From NCBI RefSeq assembly GCF_025698545.1, contig NC_068569.1, positions 16,244,001 through 16,308,000 on the forward strand: 64,000 bases of DNA, in the 5' to 3' direction. How positions within the stretch are numbered: the first letter of the stretch is position 1; each line of letters begins with the position of its first letter. Below are positions 37,301 to 48,765 of the stretch, one piece after another. This stretch comes from Gossypium raimondii. Taxonomy: Eukaryota > Streptophyta > Magnoliopsida > Malvales > Malvaceae. The position numbers and the translations under genes are program-made. A model generated the notes under the pieces. It ran no database searches, was not told the origin of the DNA, and worked only from the letters and a program-made list of their open reading frames with translations.

Positions 37301-38244
37301 AAAAATTTGCCTTTATATTCATCATTTATATACTCGATTGTGTTGCGGTGCATTCTTTCAGGGAAGTTTGGTGCTTTTTTTGCCTCTATTCCATTGCCAA
37401 TATTTGCTGCCATTTACTGCATTTTGTTGGGAATTGTTGGTGAGTGAAAATGTAGTCGTGATAGTTTTGGTTTTTGACATCCGATTCTTACTTTAATTGG
37501 GAATCCCCGTCCCTGTTTCCTTCGTGATGCAGCTGCTTCTGGGATCACATTCATACAATTTGCAAATAGTAACTCTATGAGAAACATCTATGTTTTGGGT
37601 GTCTCTCTATTCCTGGGGTTATCAATTCCTCAATACTTCGTAACAAGCAGAACTTTTGATGGTCATGGACCTGTTAGAACAAATGCTGTATGGGTATGTT
37701 ATTTACTGCAATCGTTTTGTTCACCATGTTTCTTGTCTCAGTCTAGTTAGTTAGAAACTACTGAATGGAATAAGGCTCTGGAGTTGGATAACTAAAATTC
37801 TAACAGAAAACAGGTCTGCATGATATCATTTACCGACATCTCTTAGGCTGTGCAGATGATTTATCATGTGAAATCTCATAGTTTTTACCTGATTATATGT
37901 TCAAAATGTTTGTTTAGTTTCCTTTTAGTTTACATGATATTCTGAGATGCATTTTCATTTAGAAATATATCTTTCTTGTCTCTTTGCTTCATCTGTCTGA
38001 TATGCATAGCCCATTGTAATGCATGCAGTTTAATGACATATTGAATACAATCTTCTCATCACCGGCAACTGTGGCGATTATTGTTGGGACTTTGCTTGAT
38101 AACACTCTCGAAGCAAATCATGTGGAAGATAGAGGAATCCCATGGTGGAAACCATTCCAGCACAGCAAAGGAGATGTTAGAACCGAGGAGTTCTACAGCT
38201 ATCCCCTCAGAATAAATGAATATTTGCCCTCCAGGTTTCTCTAA
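34392..38244 (+). CDS. NAT3: Nucleobase-ascorbate transporter 3 (NAT3-like)
   Basis: A membrane transporter of the NAT/NCS2 family; plant members move purines and uracil with protons. Fourteen exons: 34392-34554, 34996-35093, 35188-35364, 35715-35815, 35983-36058, 36147-36206, 36287-36471, 36548-36644, 36757-36843, 36989-37047, 37177-37268, 37362-37439, 37533-37693 and 38029-38244. All have GT/AG borders and compatible phases and give 549 aa, the length I expect for Arabidopsis NAT3. The start gives a His/Pro/Ala-rich N-terminus (MGETEN, then five His) as in NAT3, followed by WTPAEQLHQLQYCIHSNPSW. Conserved segments include LAFQHYIVNLGTTVLIA, KARVIQVLLFMSGINTLLQT, SSAPWIKIPYPFQWG and STGTFFAAARLSGATAPPAH. 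The family signature in exon 11 reads ENVGLLGLTH (369-378), with His where Arg, Lys or Gly is usual. The C-terminus EEFYSYPLRINEYLPSRFL fits NAT3. It is convergent with the ADR1 gene. Confidence 0.95.
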
Positions 38245-39525
38245 ACGTAGTAGCATACATTGTTCGTATATTAGCTACAAATTTGGGCATATTTCATGTT
38301 TATATGTACGAGTCATGTTAAATCATTCATGAAACCGTCACTTCTGGGTCAATGCGCAGAATTTTAATCTTCTACCGCCTTTTAGTTATTTTGTTCACTG
38401 TTTAGGCTCCAAATACTCAAGGTAGACAAGTAGTGAAAACAGATAGAAACTGTGTTTCTGCTTGATGATTTAACTTGGTGTGAAAAGAACAGGGTGCTGG
38501 TTGAAAGTGCATTTAGAGAAAGAAATTATGTTTTAGTCTTGAAAGAGCCCATGAGATCATATTCAAGTGCCTTGTTTGGGTATTCATATCATATTTGTGA
38601 TTTTTGTAATTTCAACCTAGTTTGAACAAAAATAAACAAGTTATTTAATCTTTAACTATCATCACTAATATAATCAAAAGAAGTTAGTCTGAGTTCAGGA
38701 TGTTTGTTGTTTACTGATGTCCACCTGCCCAAAAACTGAAAAAGAATAATGCTTTGTTTACGAGGGTGATTGATCACTTTCTTTTGACATTTTCAAAACT
38801 TGGAGTGGTGGCAAAACAAAACGCCAATTAATCATCCGTGGTGCTTCTAGAACCGCACGTCTTTATCAGGTAGGTTAGTCAAGGAAGACTTTGGATTAAA
38901 TAATTCACAAGTTACGCCAAAATGGTTAAAATAAACAAAGGGGTTATTCTTTTTGTTTGCTTTTTATCTAATTTTTTCACTCATGGCTAGACAACGAATC
39001 TAATCTAAACGTTGATTGATGAAATCATGGATTTCGTGAGGATATGTCAAGTGTGAACGGATCGTGCAAAGCTTACTGACAATAGACCCAAACAGTCCTT
39101 ATTTGTGGGATCCACGCGTTTCTATCTCTTTACTCGTTTCTTGTTCCCCTTAGAAAATGGGGGTCTTTGGCTCTCTCTCAAACCAATCAAGCTAAGCTAT
39201 ATCCATTAATACTTCTCAGCCGCCCATCATCATCTCAGATAATAACATAGGGGTCTATTCATGGTGTTACTTTTTTTTTTCTTTGGGGGTGAGCCTCTTC
39301 TTGACTAGTTGACTTAACAACAACAACAAAAAAGGTTCTTTTGTAGCTAGATACAATGTTTTTCGTATTTTTCTAAAATATATTCATGGCTGAATTTCTT
39401 TTAATGATGAAACTATCTCACATCAAGAAGACCAGAGAGACTCATAAAAAGATTGCATTATTAAAAACATGCACATTGATATCTACATTAACAGATACAT
39501 GATATGCGAATATGTTGTTTTACTA
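38245..39525. other. Convergent intergenic region between NAT3 and ADR1
   Basis: Contains the 3' UTRs of both flanking genes, which point toward each other. No ORF, RNA gene or repeat that I recognise. Confidence 0.5.
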
Positions 39526-42438
39526 TCAGCCATCAAGCCAGTCCAAGCTATAGCATTTCTCTGCGACTTGAACATGAAGGTTTGGGTTGGTCTTCTCCAG
39601 GTATCTCCATTGCCAAGAAACTTCATCATCGCAGATAATTCGGCGCAGTGACTTCATGTTGGATAAAGCAGTTCGTGGTGGTAGGCTCACAATCTGTGAG
39701 CATTCCCTCATGTCTATCTTTTCAAGGCTTGCTAATCGAACTATCTCCCCAGGTAGACACCTCAAGTTAAAGCATTGTGAAATATCAAGGTATTTTAACC
39801 CAATGAGCTCGCCAATTCTGGGAGGTAGCATCTTCAGCTCTGGACAAGCATACAACCTAAGTACCTGTAGTTTCTTCAGCATACCCAAATCAGCAGGCAA
39901 TTCACATAGTCGGTGGCAGTTGGTTATGCTCAGGTTCTGGAGTGAATTCACCTCACAAATGCTCGATGGCAACTTAATCAAATCATGACAATGATCAATA
40001 ATGAGCTCCAATAAACGAGGGAAGATCAGGGGCAGGTCTATCACTGATGGATTAAAGCTGTTATTAACCTTGCAAAGAACCATAGACAGTTTCCGCAAGT
40101 TTTTCATGTGAACAGTGGGATTGGTCAATTGAGGAACCCACGTTTTTTCAAGCCATAGGCTTCGCAAATTTGCCAGATTGGTGAGGACTGAAAAATTCTC
40201 AAGTATTGCCTCATTTGTACCGTAATTTATGACAATAAGTGCCCTAAGCTTGGGCATGTCGTCTATGAAAGGAGGCAGGAAGTATTCATTGGAGGAAAAA
40301 TTCAAGATAAGTACTTCAGCCTTTGGGAATTCCATGCGAAACCAGTCCATTTCCCTCATTTCTCCTGTTTCAGATTCAATGAGCAAAACACAGTAAGACA
40401 ACAACATGATTTGCAGTAGAAATTGTGAGTAAAGCTCGGCTACTAAAACAATCTTATTTAATGCAAAGCAATTGAGAACCAGTGATTATGATACCTGTAT
40501 GAACTGAAACTATCTGAGCATTGAATGGCTGGTCTGTGTTTCTTTCCCATTCTCTGGGGAGTTCAGTATCTCTTCTAGGCATAAGCAACCGCTTTCGCTC
40601 GTTCACATCCCCTTGATTGCTCAGATGAAGAGCAAGGTCTCTCAACACATCATGTTGAGTAACACAGATTTCATAATAACTACTGTACGCATCTCCAACC
40701 CTGCACAACACAATTCAGAAAAATAAAATTAAAAATCAGGTATCTCAACCAACTAAAACCAACCCGACTGATTTGCTTCATAAACAAAGAATTTCGAGCG
40801 ACATACCGTGGGTCTTTCACCAAAGTGAGTAGATTCTTATCAGAAAGCTCGACAAGAATGGCAAATGCTTCCTCCTCGTCAATGTCATGTATCTCAACCC
40901 ACATGTTAATGAGAACATCAAGGGGAATTTTTTTATCTTCTGGAAATGATCCCAAATCCAAGAAACATTCCTTAACCTTTTTGTTCAAGTATTCCACGCT
41001 TATTGCCATCCGCTCCAGCAACTTGTTTTCATGAGACTCGCAGATCGGTTCTCCTCGCAATAACCTTTTCTTAGCACTGGCCCAATACATTTCAGGTTGG
41101 TCTCGCAACGAAGCTCCGATCACTTTAAGTGCCAAAGGAAGTCCTTTGCACTCATGAACAATCTATCAAATCCAGAATTTAATAACCATCAGCAAAGGGG
41201 AAACAAACAACAAAATAGAATAACATTAATTAATACTTGAAGTTAAATTAGTTACCTGCTTGACCAAAGTCTCATTGGCAGTAGGGGGAATCCATTTTTG
41301 CCCGAAAGCAGAGTGACAAAACAGGGACAATGATTCATCTTCCCTCAACAACTCTACATTATAAACTTCGTTGACAACAGGTGTCGGGAACTTAAATCTT
41401 GAAACGACCAGAGTTTTATATGTTGGGATCCTGAAAATTAGTTGTTCAAGTGCGGAAAGGGACCAGACATCGTCCAAAACAACCAGAGTTCGCGGTCCGC
41501 TTCCCCACTCGCACTGTAGCTTCCCTTGTGGAACAAACAGGTTATTGGTATAACCCATGGCCTCGTTTCCTGTAAGAAATCCCCATATTCTTGCCCTTAA
41601 CTGTTGCAGATCCGGTGATTGTGATACAGTTAAGAACAAAATTCTGTTGTTGAAGTAACCTTTAAAAAATGTAAACAGAGGTAATTAATTCTATCATAAT
41701 CGACAATTAGCAACAAAAAGAAAAGGAACTTTATTTGATTATTTACTTACATCAAGGAAAACACTTACTTCGAACTTGATTGTCTCTACAAATTTCATTA
41801 GCCAACGTAGTTTTCCCTGATCCTCCAATACCACAAATTCCAACAACGTTCAAATCGTCTCTTCCGATTATCATTTTCTTCACCTTACTCTTCCCTAAAT
41901 CCAAGCCGACTCCATTAAAAATTCCCAAACTAGCCTCCTCTTCAACTTCCATTCTCTTAACCGCTTCTTCCACCCACCCCCCGGCACCGATCTTCATCGA
42001 ATTGAGCCTCTGCTCCAACCGGCCTTCCAACCGATCGAACCTTTCCATCGTTTCGAAGCGCATGTGGTGAACGTCGGCCAACAAGTGAGCCTGCATCGGC
42101 CCGCTAACGAATCTCGAAACTTGTTTCTCTAACCTCTCCATCTTCCGGGCCAACTGGAGATTCTTGTAGACGTTCCAACGGCCAGAGGCCAGGACTTTGC
42201 GGGCCAATTCGAGGCCGCCGCGTAGAGTCTCGGAGAAACGGTCGAGTTGAGATTGACGAATGGCGGAGAGTTCCACGCCGGAGTACTTGATTTCATTGAT
42301 GATGGGAAGGAGTTCTTCGATGCTAGTAATGAGATTGTCCGCACTGGATTTGCAGAGGCATGACTTGCGTGAGATGGAGAGTAACTGTTTTAGAAGCTCA
42401 GTTGCTATTTCTCCGGCGAAAAAGTCGTTAAACGCCAT
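39526..42438 (-). CDS. ADR1: ADR1-type helper NLR (RPW8-NB-ARC-LRR)
   Basis: An intracellular helper immune receptor. ADR1 proteins act with EDS1-PAD4 downstream of sensor NLRs and trigger defence and cell death. Five exons on the minus strand: 42438-41769, 41659-41256, 41162-40807, 40700-40495 and 40364-39526. Phases join cleanly and give 824 aa; five exons and ~815 aa are typical of the family. The start MAFNDFFAGEIATELLKQLL opens the RPW8-type coiled-coil domain (about 1-150). NB-ARC motifs are the P-loop GIGGSGKT (203-210), kinase-2 LVVLDDVW (282-289), RNBS-B TLVVSRFKF, and KGLPLALKV at the start of exon 3. The MHD position reads QHD (492-494, TQHDVLRDLALHLSN), as in known ADR1 proteins. 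Leucine-rich repeats fill exon 5 (LPSSICEVNSLQNLSITNCH, LKYLDISQCFNLRCLP), ending SLDWLDG. Sequence agreement with Arabidopsis ADR1-L1 as I recall it is strong along the whole length; which ADR1 paralogue it is needs a tree. Confidence 0.95.
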
Positions 42439-42500
42439 TCGCTGTTACTGAGTTTAATCTGCGAAAACCATTTCGTAAAAGAGTGAGTGGAGTGACTTGG

Positions 42501-42507
42501 TTATATA
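42501..42507 (-). promoter_or_regulatory. Putative TATA box of the ADR1 gene
   Basis: The minus strand reads TATATAA within 'ggatatataacc', 63 bp upstream of the ATG. Beyond it lies a pyrimidine/purine-rich stretch up to the TIR element at 42663, so the element sits only ~220 bp from the ADR1 start codon. Confidence 0.5.
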
Positions 42508-43187
42508 TCCTCGATGGCGGGCGCGCTCTTTTTCTTTTTTTTTTTTCTTTTTCGTTTTTGTGGTACATGCGAGCGCACTCAAACTGCAAAGGTATTTTTT
42601 TTGGAGAAAAAAAACTGGAAAGGGTTTTTTTTTTTCTTAAAATAAAGGAAATATATATTTTTGGGTAAATTCTCCAGTTAGTCACCCTAAAACAGAATCA
42701 TTCTTATTTTGATCACTTTAAAATTTATTTTGTCAATTTAATTACTGTCATTAGAAAAATTTCTGAAAATGGTCTCTCAGCCGTTATGTCACTAACGGGA
42801 AGCTGACAGGGCATACCATGTCAGCCAAATTTCCACCTATTACGTAATTAAATGGTTAAAATTTCCCTAAATATAAAATAAAGTAAAACGACAATCGAGT
42901 TATAATAAAACTAAAAATTCAAAAAAAAAAAAAACTCTAGCTTGAACGGCAGCCATGGATCTCAGACTGTTCTTTGGCACGACTTCATAGTTAGAAAGCT
43001 CGAATTTAAGCTCAAGTTCCATTTCTTCATTTCGAAGCTCACAAATGGTTGATCAGGGCCTCATGACATGGTAGCTTGTTTCTTAGCAACAAAACAGTTC
43101 CTTCCTCATTTCATTTAAGACCAGAAATGTTTTGTTGATGAAAATGAAAATGTTTGTTCGATTTCTTGTTTTCCGGGTGGTCAAACT

Positions 43188-43427
43188 TTGTGTCCTGTGA
43201 AGTCGAGGAAAGGTGGTGGCGAAGGGGGTTGGGTTTTATTGGTGAGTTTGTCGAGGGAGGAAGGGTATGTTGAGGAATCAGGAGAAGATTGGGGGCAAAA
43301 CGGGGATAACAATTTCGAAATGGTGGAAATGGTGGAAGAGGAGAAAGGGAAGAAAGGATCAAGTTCTTTGAATACCACCAAACATCTCTGGGCTAGTGCT
43401 GTTGCTCCTACGGTTTCAAGATTTTAC
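43188..43427 (+). pseudogene. Captured gene fragment, probably mitochondrial carrier (BTL type)
   Basis: One open frame gives a charged, glycine- and glutamate-rich leader (VSLSREEGYVEESGEDWGQN), then GSSSLNTTKHLWASAVAPTV, ending in SRF. NTTKHLWA-(G/S)-AVA resembles the beginning of the first carrier repeat in plant adenine-nucleotide BTL transporters as I remember them. The PLERLK signature that should follow is absent because the fragment breaks off. Identification rests on about 20 residues plus the style of the leader, so it is tentative. It lies in the centre of the TIR element. Confidence 0.5.
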
Positions 43428-43665
43428 TTTTTCTTCTTCCTTTAAAAAAAAAAAAAAAAACTTTTTGATTGTTGGGAAAAAATTGGGTATGAAGACAATG
43501 ATGAGTGATTTCTTTGTGTCTTGGTTTTAACTTTTGTTTCAGATGGAAAATTAAATAACAAAACTTTGATGGTGAATATTCACTGTTTTAAGACTTTTTT
43601 AATTTTCCATGACTGGGAAAAAAAAGCCAAACCAGCCCCGACGGCAGCCCATTGTCCAGCAACAT

Positions 43666-43858
43666 CTCTGACAGTTGTTCTAAAGAACAAGATCGATTTC
43701 TCCCATAGCTAATGTCAATCGCATAACGAAAAAAATCCCTCTCCTCCAATGCAAAAATATCCAAAAGCTAAAGAGACAGTGCAAGAATGTGCGTCGGAGT
43801 TCATCAGCTTCATCACCGGCGAGGCCTCCGATGAGTGTCTTGAGGATGAAAAGGAAAT
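43666..43858 (+). pseudogene. Captured NF-YB (HAP3) histone-fold fragment
   Basis: Across three frames one reads [21 protein letters not shown] and [20 protein letters not shown], the order and spacing of the NF-YB DNA-contact and histone-fold core. The first switch is a single missing C at 43702-43705 (FLP to IANV). A second lies near 43735 and a third is a 2-bp loss after NAKISK, where Asp is missing. NF-YB is a subunit of the CCAAT-binding NF-Y complex. Here it is a non-functional piece of about 60 codons within the TIR element. The source gene is not in this window. Confidence 0.88.
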
Positions 43859-44089
43859 GTTTGGGCATGTTGTTTTCCCATAACCCAATTGTCGTTTTAC
43901 ATTGTTTAAATCTAGGGAAATTTTAACCTTTTAATTACGTGGATAACAGGTGGAAATTTTGGCTGACTTGGCATGCCCTTCCCATTAGTGAGATAACGGC
44001 TCAATGACCATTTAAAAAATATATTATAACGGTAAATTGACAAAAAAAAAATTTAGGGTGATTAATAAGATAATTTATAATATATTTTT

Positions 44090-46934
44090 CTTTTAGAAAA
44101 ATCTTCCCTTATTAATTTTTATTTTTTATTTAAAATGCTTCTTTTTTTTTTTTGCAGAAAAGATGAATACATTACATTTGAGTATATAACTGTTCTGTTT
44201 TCAAATTTTCTATATTTTTTCATTAAACATAGTAATAATAAGAAATAAATTAACATATAGAGCTTGAATTTGGTAAAAAAATTCATTTGGTACATGAACT
44301 TGGTTTATATTAATCTCAAAATTTGACAACTTTTTTAATTTGGTTCTCGAACTCTAATTCTATTAAGATAAAAATACGAGATATTTTAAAATTATATTAT
44401 GTTATCATTTAAAATTTAAAATTTTATATAAAATCTAAAATTTTAAAAATTAATTAAATCATAAAGAAATTTTGACTTTTTTGTATATCTTAAATTTTAA
44501 GTGATTATGTGGTACAATCCCAAAATATCACATCTTCATACCTAAATAAAATCTAAATTTAAGAGTAATATGAATAAAAAACCAGAGACCAAAGTGAAAA
44601 ATATTGTGAACTAAAATGTTAGTTTACCCTAACAATAATCGACGGAAAACTAGATCAAGATTTCGTTTTGGGTTTTTTTTAAATTAAAAATAATTAAAAT
44701 TAATTTATAATAAAATTTCCATTCGTCATGCCACGTACTTGTTTTAGATAATTTCAAGTTTTAGATCTTATTTTAAAATGGTCTTTTATTGCAAGCAAAT
44801 GCTGAAGTGAGGTGACATTTTTTTGGCTTATTAACTAAGTGAGATAACCCCATAATTAAAAAATTAGTATGATTATACCTGAATTTTAATTTAATACTTA
44901 ATTTGATATATAAATATAAAAATTACATATTGATTTTTGTTAAAATGTATATATAATTGTTTTTATTTTAATTCAATTGTATATATTTAAATATTATATC
45001 TTTATAAAAATTAAAACAAATCGAAAATTTTAAAATTATCCCTTTTAACAAATAATACCTAAGTATTACAATCTTACAAAATTGCTTTTGACTCGTCAAT
45101 CCAAATTTGTAATACCAAAAAGAAGACTCATTTATATAGCTGATAGTACTCAATGAGGAATGATGTTTGGGTACCTCTCCTAAGTTTTGAATTAGCGTTA
45201 AATCAAGGATGAAAATATTAATTTTATAACATCATACTAAAATGACTTATGAGGTCTACTAATTTCGTTGTTAATGTAAATCATTATATTATTTTTTAGG
45301 CTAAAAGCTCATAATTTCTGAATTTATTCCCCTCAGTTGAAAAGTCATATTAATAGAAGAAACTTGGTGTACTAAAGCATAAATGAATGGCTCACTATTA
45401 TTAAAAGGTGGGGACGTTAGTGTCAGTGTCGACCAATAATAAGGGTGGTTGACGTTGATGCCTGAAATCCCCATCCTGCCCTCCCATCCATTATCATTTC
45501 TGAGCCAATTTGCTTAGATCCAAGTCAACATCCACCATACTTACACTTGATTGTTTCAAACAATAACAATAATCATCAGAACTACAAACTAGCTGAATAG
45601 TTTAGTAGTTGAGTTTCAGTGGGCTTAATTAAATGATCTTCAAATCAAAATATTCCTCAGCTGTGGAATGTAAAGACCTTAACCATGCAGGAATGCTTGC
45701 CTATTCTTCGACTGTGGTGAATACTGAATAATGGGTTCATTGGTAGGTAGGTAGGTGACAATGCTGATTTTTTTTGTTCTTCTTTTTGACCAAATTTATT
45801 TCGTTCAAATATTGCATACCTAGCTAAGGAAATTAATCCTACATGATATGATTGGGTTGAGACTTGACTTGTTATTTGGTTACGTATAATTGTATGTATT
45901 ATTAGTGTCATTTGAAATAGAATGTAGGTAAATTTACTGAATCAAGTGACATCAATGCAATTTTAAAATTGATTTAAAAAATCATTACTTCATGTAATAG
46001 ACTAATAGAGGGGTTTGTGTCTTTTATTTTGTTACAAAGAAATTATTAACACATTCAAAATTCACCTCTTTAAAAATTACTATTCTATTTAAATTATAAT
46101 TTCTTTTCTCAAGGACTCACTGACATATTCTATATATGCCTTAAAAGAGCATACCTGAGCATCTCAAGGACTCACTGACATATCCCAAATGAGCAAGTAG
46201 TTGTCTGATTTGATCGGTTTTCAATTTGTACGCGACGTGGACTATACTACAAGTTTTGTATATTATACGCCAAGTCATCGCGTTCTTTTATGCAACTACT
46301 TCTGGCGACTAGGTCCAAGCGAGGACCAAGATCAACCACCAGGCCCCTTTTTTGTATAAATTTTGTTTCGGCCATATTATATTTCTTTCTGCAATTCAAA
46401 TAAAATCAAACCATAGCGACCCATATATCCACACCCAATAAAGAACTGGGCCCAATCTCATGCAAACTAATCCATCAGCAAGAGCTACGTGTGCTACCTC
46501 CTGACCTGGAAAACATTTTGGGTTTTGTGAAAGATATACTGCAAAGAAACAAAATGAAGAAAAAAGCTTCAAATATGGATAAATGGATAAATGAATCTAC
46601 GTGTGACACGTTTAAACATGTACATGTCTTACAAAAGTTTAGTTATGTTGTAAAATCAATTAGTACTTTCCACGCAAAACGTTTCAACTCAAGAAAACTA
46701 GTAAACAATACTTCTACGGTGTTGTACAATTCAATAATTACCACGATCCCTAGTTAGCCACATAACTATAGCACTACAATTACCGTAAATTTCCCAGTAG
46801 TAACATTGTTGTTTCCAGTTTGTTATTGTCCTTCATATTATGGCTCAAGTTAAAATCTTTCTTTCCATTTGGATGATGCTAGTGAACCCCCAATACTAAT
46901 ACATGCCCTCCTCTTGGAATCCTGCACATTTATC
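44090..46934. other. Intergenic, no gene recognised
   Basis: AT-rich DNA. A 21-bp direct repeat ('ctcaaggactcactgacatat') occurs near 46111 and 46164. The ORF at 46491-46757 has no family resemblance and ends in AT-rich sequence, so I do not call it. The last ~150 bp before 46935 are probably OSB 3' UTR. Confidence 0.45.
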
Positions 46935-48364
46935 CTACTCATCATACTCCCATTCAGATATCCTATAACGGCGACTTTCTCGGTCACCTAAACCTTCTGC
47001 CAATTTTGAATCAAGCAGCTGGAGTTGCTTTTTAATCCAAGGAGGATCGTTGGGATTCAGCCAGAGAGCTTCACCAGTATCTTTGTGCTTGAAATCTGGC
47101 TGTCGAGGGTTTTTCTTACTTTTCCTATTGTCCCACCATTCAAACGGGTTGGTAAAAAATACTTGCCACAAGTAGAGTTGGCTATCATAACTCCCCATTC
47201 CAGCTTCACCTACATCTTTTAATAGAGAAAGAAAACACAATAAGCATGGAGCAGATGAAGAATGGAAAACTTCAAAGCCAATAACAGTCAAGAACTGATA
47301 TTCTAGATTTTGCAATGTTCTTAAGATCAAGGACTAAGCCCTAAAATTGGCCCAACATAAGAGATTAGACATCTGTCCAGCTAAGTTGTAATAAAGGTAC
47401 CATATAAACTCAACAAAAAGAAGCTCCAGCTATGAATGAGTTCACAAGAGGCCAGAAAATTACTACCACGAGTTAAAAAAGATAGACGGAAACATTGTAC
47501 CTTGTTCTGATTCTAATTCCTTGCATTCTCGGGTGGTCGATCTTTCACCGTGGTGAGTAACAAAACTCAACTCTGTCACAGTTACCTGCAATAATATATG
47601 AAATGAACATGCATGTAAATGCATCCTTCTTATTTGCATAAACAAGAAGGGAAGTAAACCCATACATTAAATAAACATCATGTTAACTCCATTAATGCAT
47701 CAATCAAATTCCATTAGAAGCTTAGGATACCAAAATTAACCAACGTAAGTTTGATTGATATCATTAATCATAAACAATTGTAGGAAAAAAAAAAGAGCTT
47801 ATTTTTCTGAAGAACCTTGTAATAGATTATGAGTTGCTTATCTAGAGTAGCGACAGAGAAAGACCCCAAAACCCCTGAAACATAAATAAAATCCCCAGGC
47901 TTAACATGTTCCATACAAATTTTCCCCATCTCGCTCCACATCTGCAGTCTAATCCTGTTTTAAAATCATAATTCCAGCATTAAATTTTCAACAAGGTTAA
48001 ACTTAGAAAATAACCCAGTAAAAGAAATTTACTTGAATCTGCAATCAGAATCATAGGGGTTTTTGACATTGAGGCGAGTCTGAACCCCAAAGTAATCGCT
48101 CCTGGTATTCATAACGTTGAGAGGCTCGCCCACTGTTCCTATTAAGCTGATGCGGTTCCGCGATGGAGGCTCCACTTCCACAGTCGTCGGCCGCTGGAAT
48201 TTAAGAGCGAGCCGGTAAATCGCGCTACCTTCTTTTTCATCGTCGACGAAATGGTTTGAGAACCTGCGATTTGAAGCTACGGATGAATGGAATGAGTTAC
48301 GATTTGGAAGGGGAAGTTGGGAAATACGTCGGAGGATTAACGCTCCGATACGACGAACTATCAT
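46935..48364 (-). CDS. Organellar single-stranded-DNA-binding protein (OSB family)
   Basis: OSB proteins bind single-stranded organellar DNA; in Arabidopsis, OSB1 limits recombination of mitochondrial DNA. Four exons on the minus strand: 48364-48033, 47954-47816, 47585-47501 and 47215-46935. Phases agree and give 278 aa. The N-terminus (MIVRRIGALILRRISQLPLP) is arginine-rich and lacks acidic residues for ~35 positions, as a mitochondrial presequence does. An SSB-like OB-fold follows (RISLIGTVGEPLNV, then GDFIYVSGVLGSF), about residues 50-165. Exon 4 encodes one PDF motif: FEWWDNRKSKKNPRQPDFKH (210-229) with TGEALWL after it. That motif defines the family. A single PDF motif points to an OSB1-like member, but I do not assign the paralogue. 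Organelle targeting is inferred. Confidence 0.92.
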
Positions 48365-48765
48365 AAATCCAACACGTGGCAGTGATCGTTGAGGCCCACG
48401 ACTCTTTACTACCGACGGGATAATTGAAAAGTGAATGTTCGGGTGGTATTCAAAGCGGAAGAGTGGCGGGGTTTTTCTTCTGTGAGAGGGGTTCTATCTT
48501 CAGACGGAAGAAGATTGTAAACATGTACATACTAGTCACGTGATAGAAGCACTGGAGAAGGGGTTTTTCCACCTAGAGAGTCACGTGTTTGGATTTTGTA
48601 GCCTCTTGTTTTGCTTCAACTAGGCCGCTTTCCCTAAGGTGACACTATCATCCAATGGTGTTAGCTAAATCTAATATTATTACTCGTAATATTATATTTT
48701 AGAATAAGCTTAATATTTTGATAATTTCTAATATAATACTTTTTCTAATTATATTAAGACATCGT

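Larger units (their letters stand above)
42663..44079. mobile_element. Mutator-like TIR element carrying host gene fragments (Pack-MULE type)
   Basis: A 1,417-bp element with long terminal inverted repeats (~200-250 bp). The left begins GGGTAAATTCTCC and continues through 'tcagccaaatttccacct' and 'aaaatttcccta'. The right contains 'aggtggaaattttggctga' and 'tagggaaatttt' inverted. It is flanked by the 10-bp direct repeat atatattttt (42653-42662 and 44080-44089), within the 8-11 bp range of Mutator-like elements. The unpaired centre (~42910-43880) is richer in GC and holds two recognisable coding fragments (separate entries). No transposase is present, so the element is non-autonomous. The right terminus has decayed (reversed it reads TATAAATTATC). 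Confidence 0.85.

Noticed and set aside
46491..46757. 88-aa open frame upstream of the OSB 3' end
   Set aside because: No family resemblance, no splice or promoter context; composition like the surrounding spacer.
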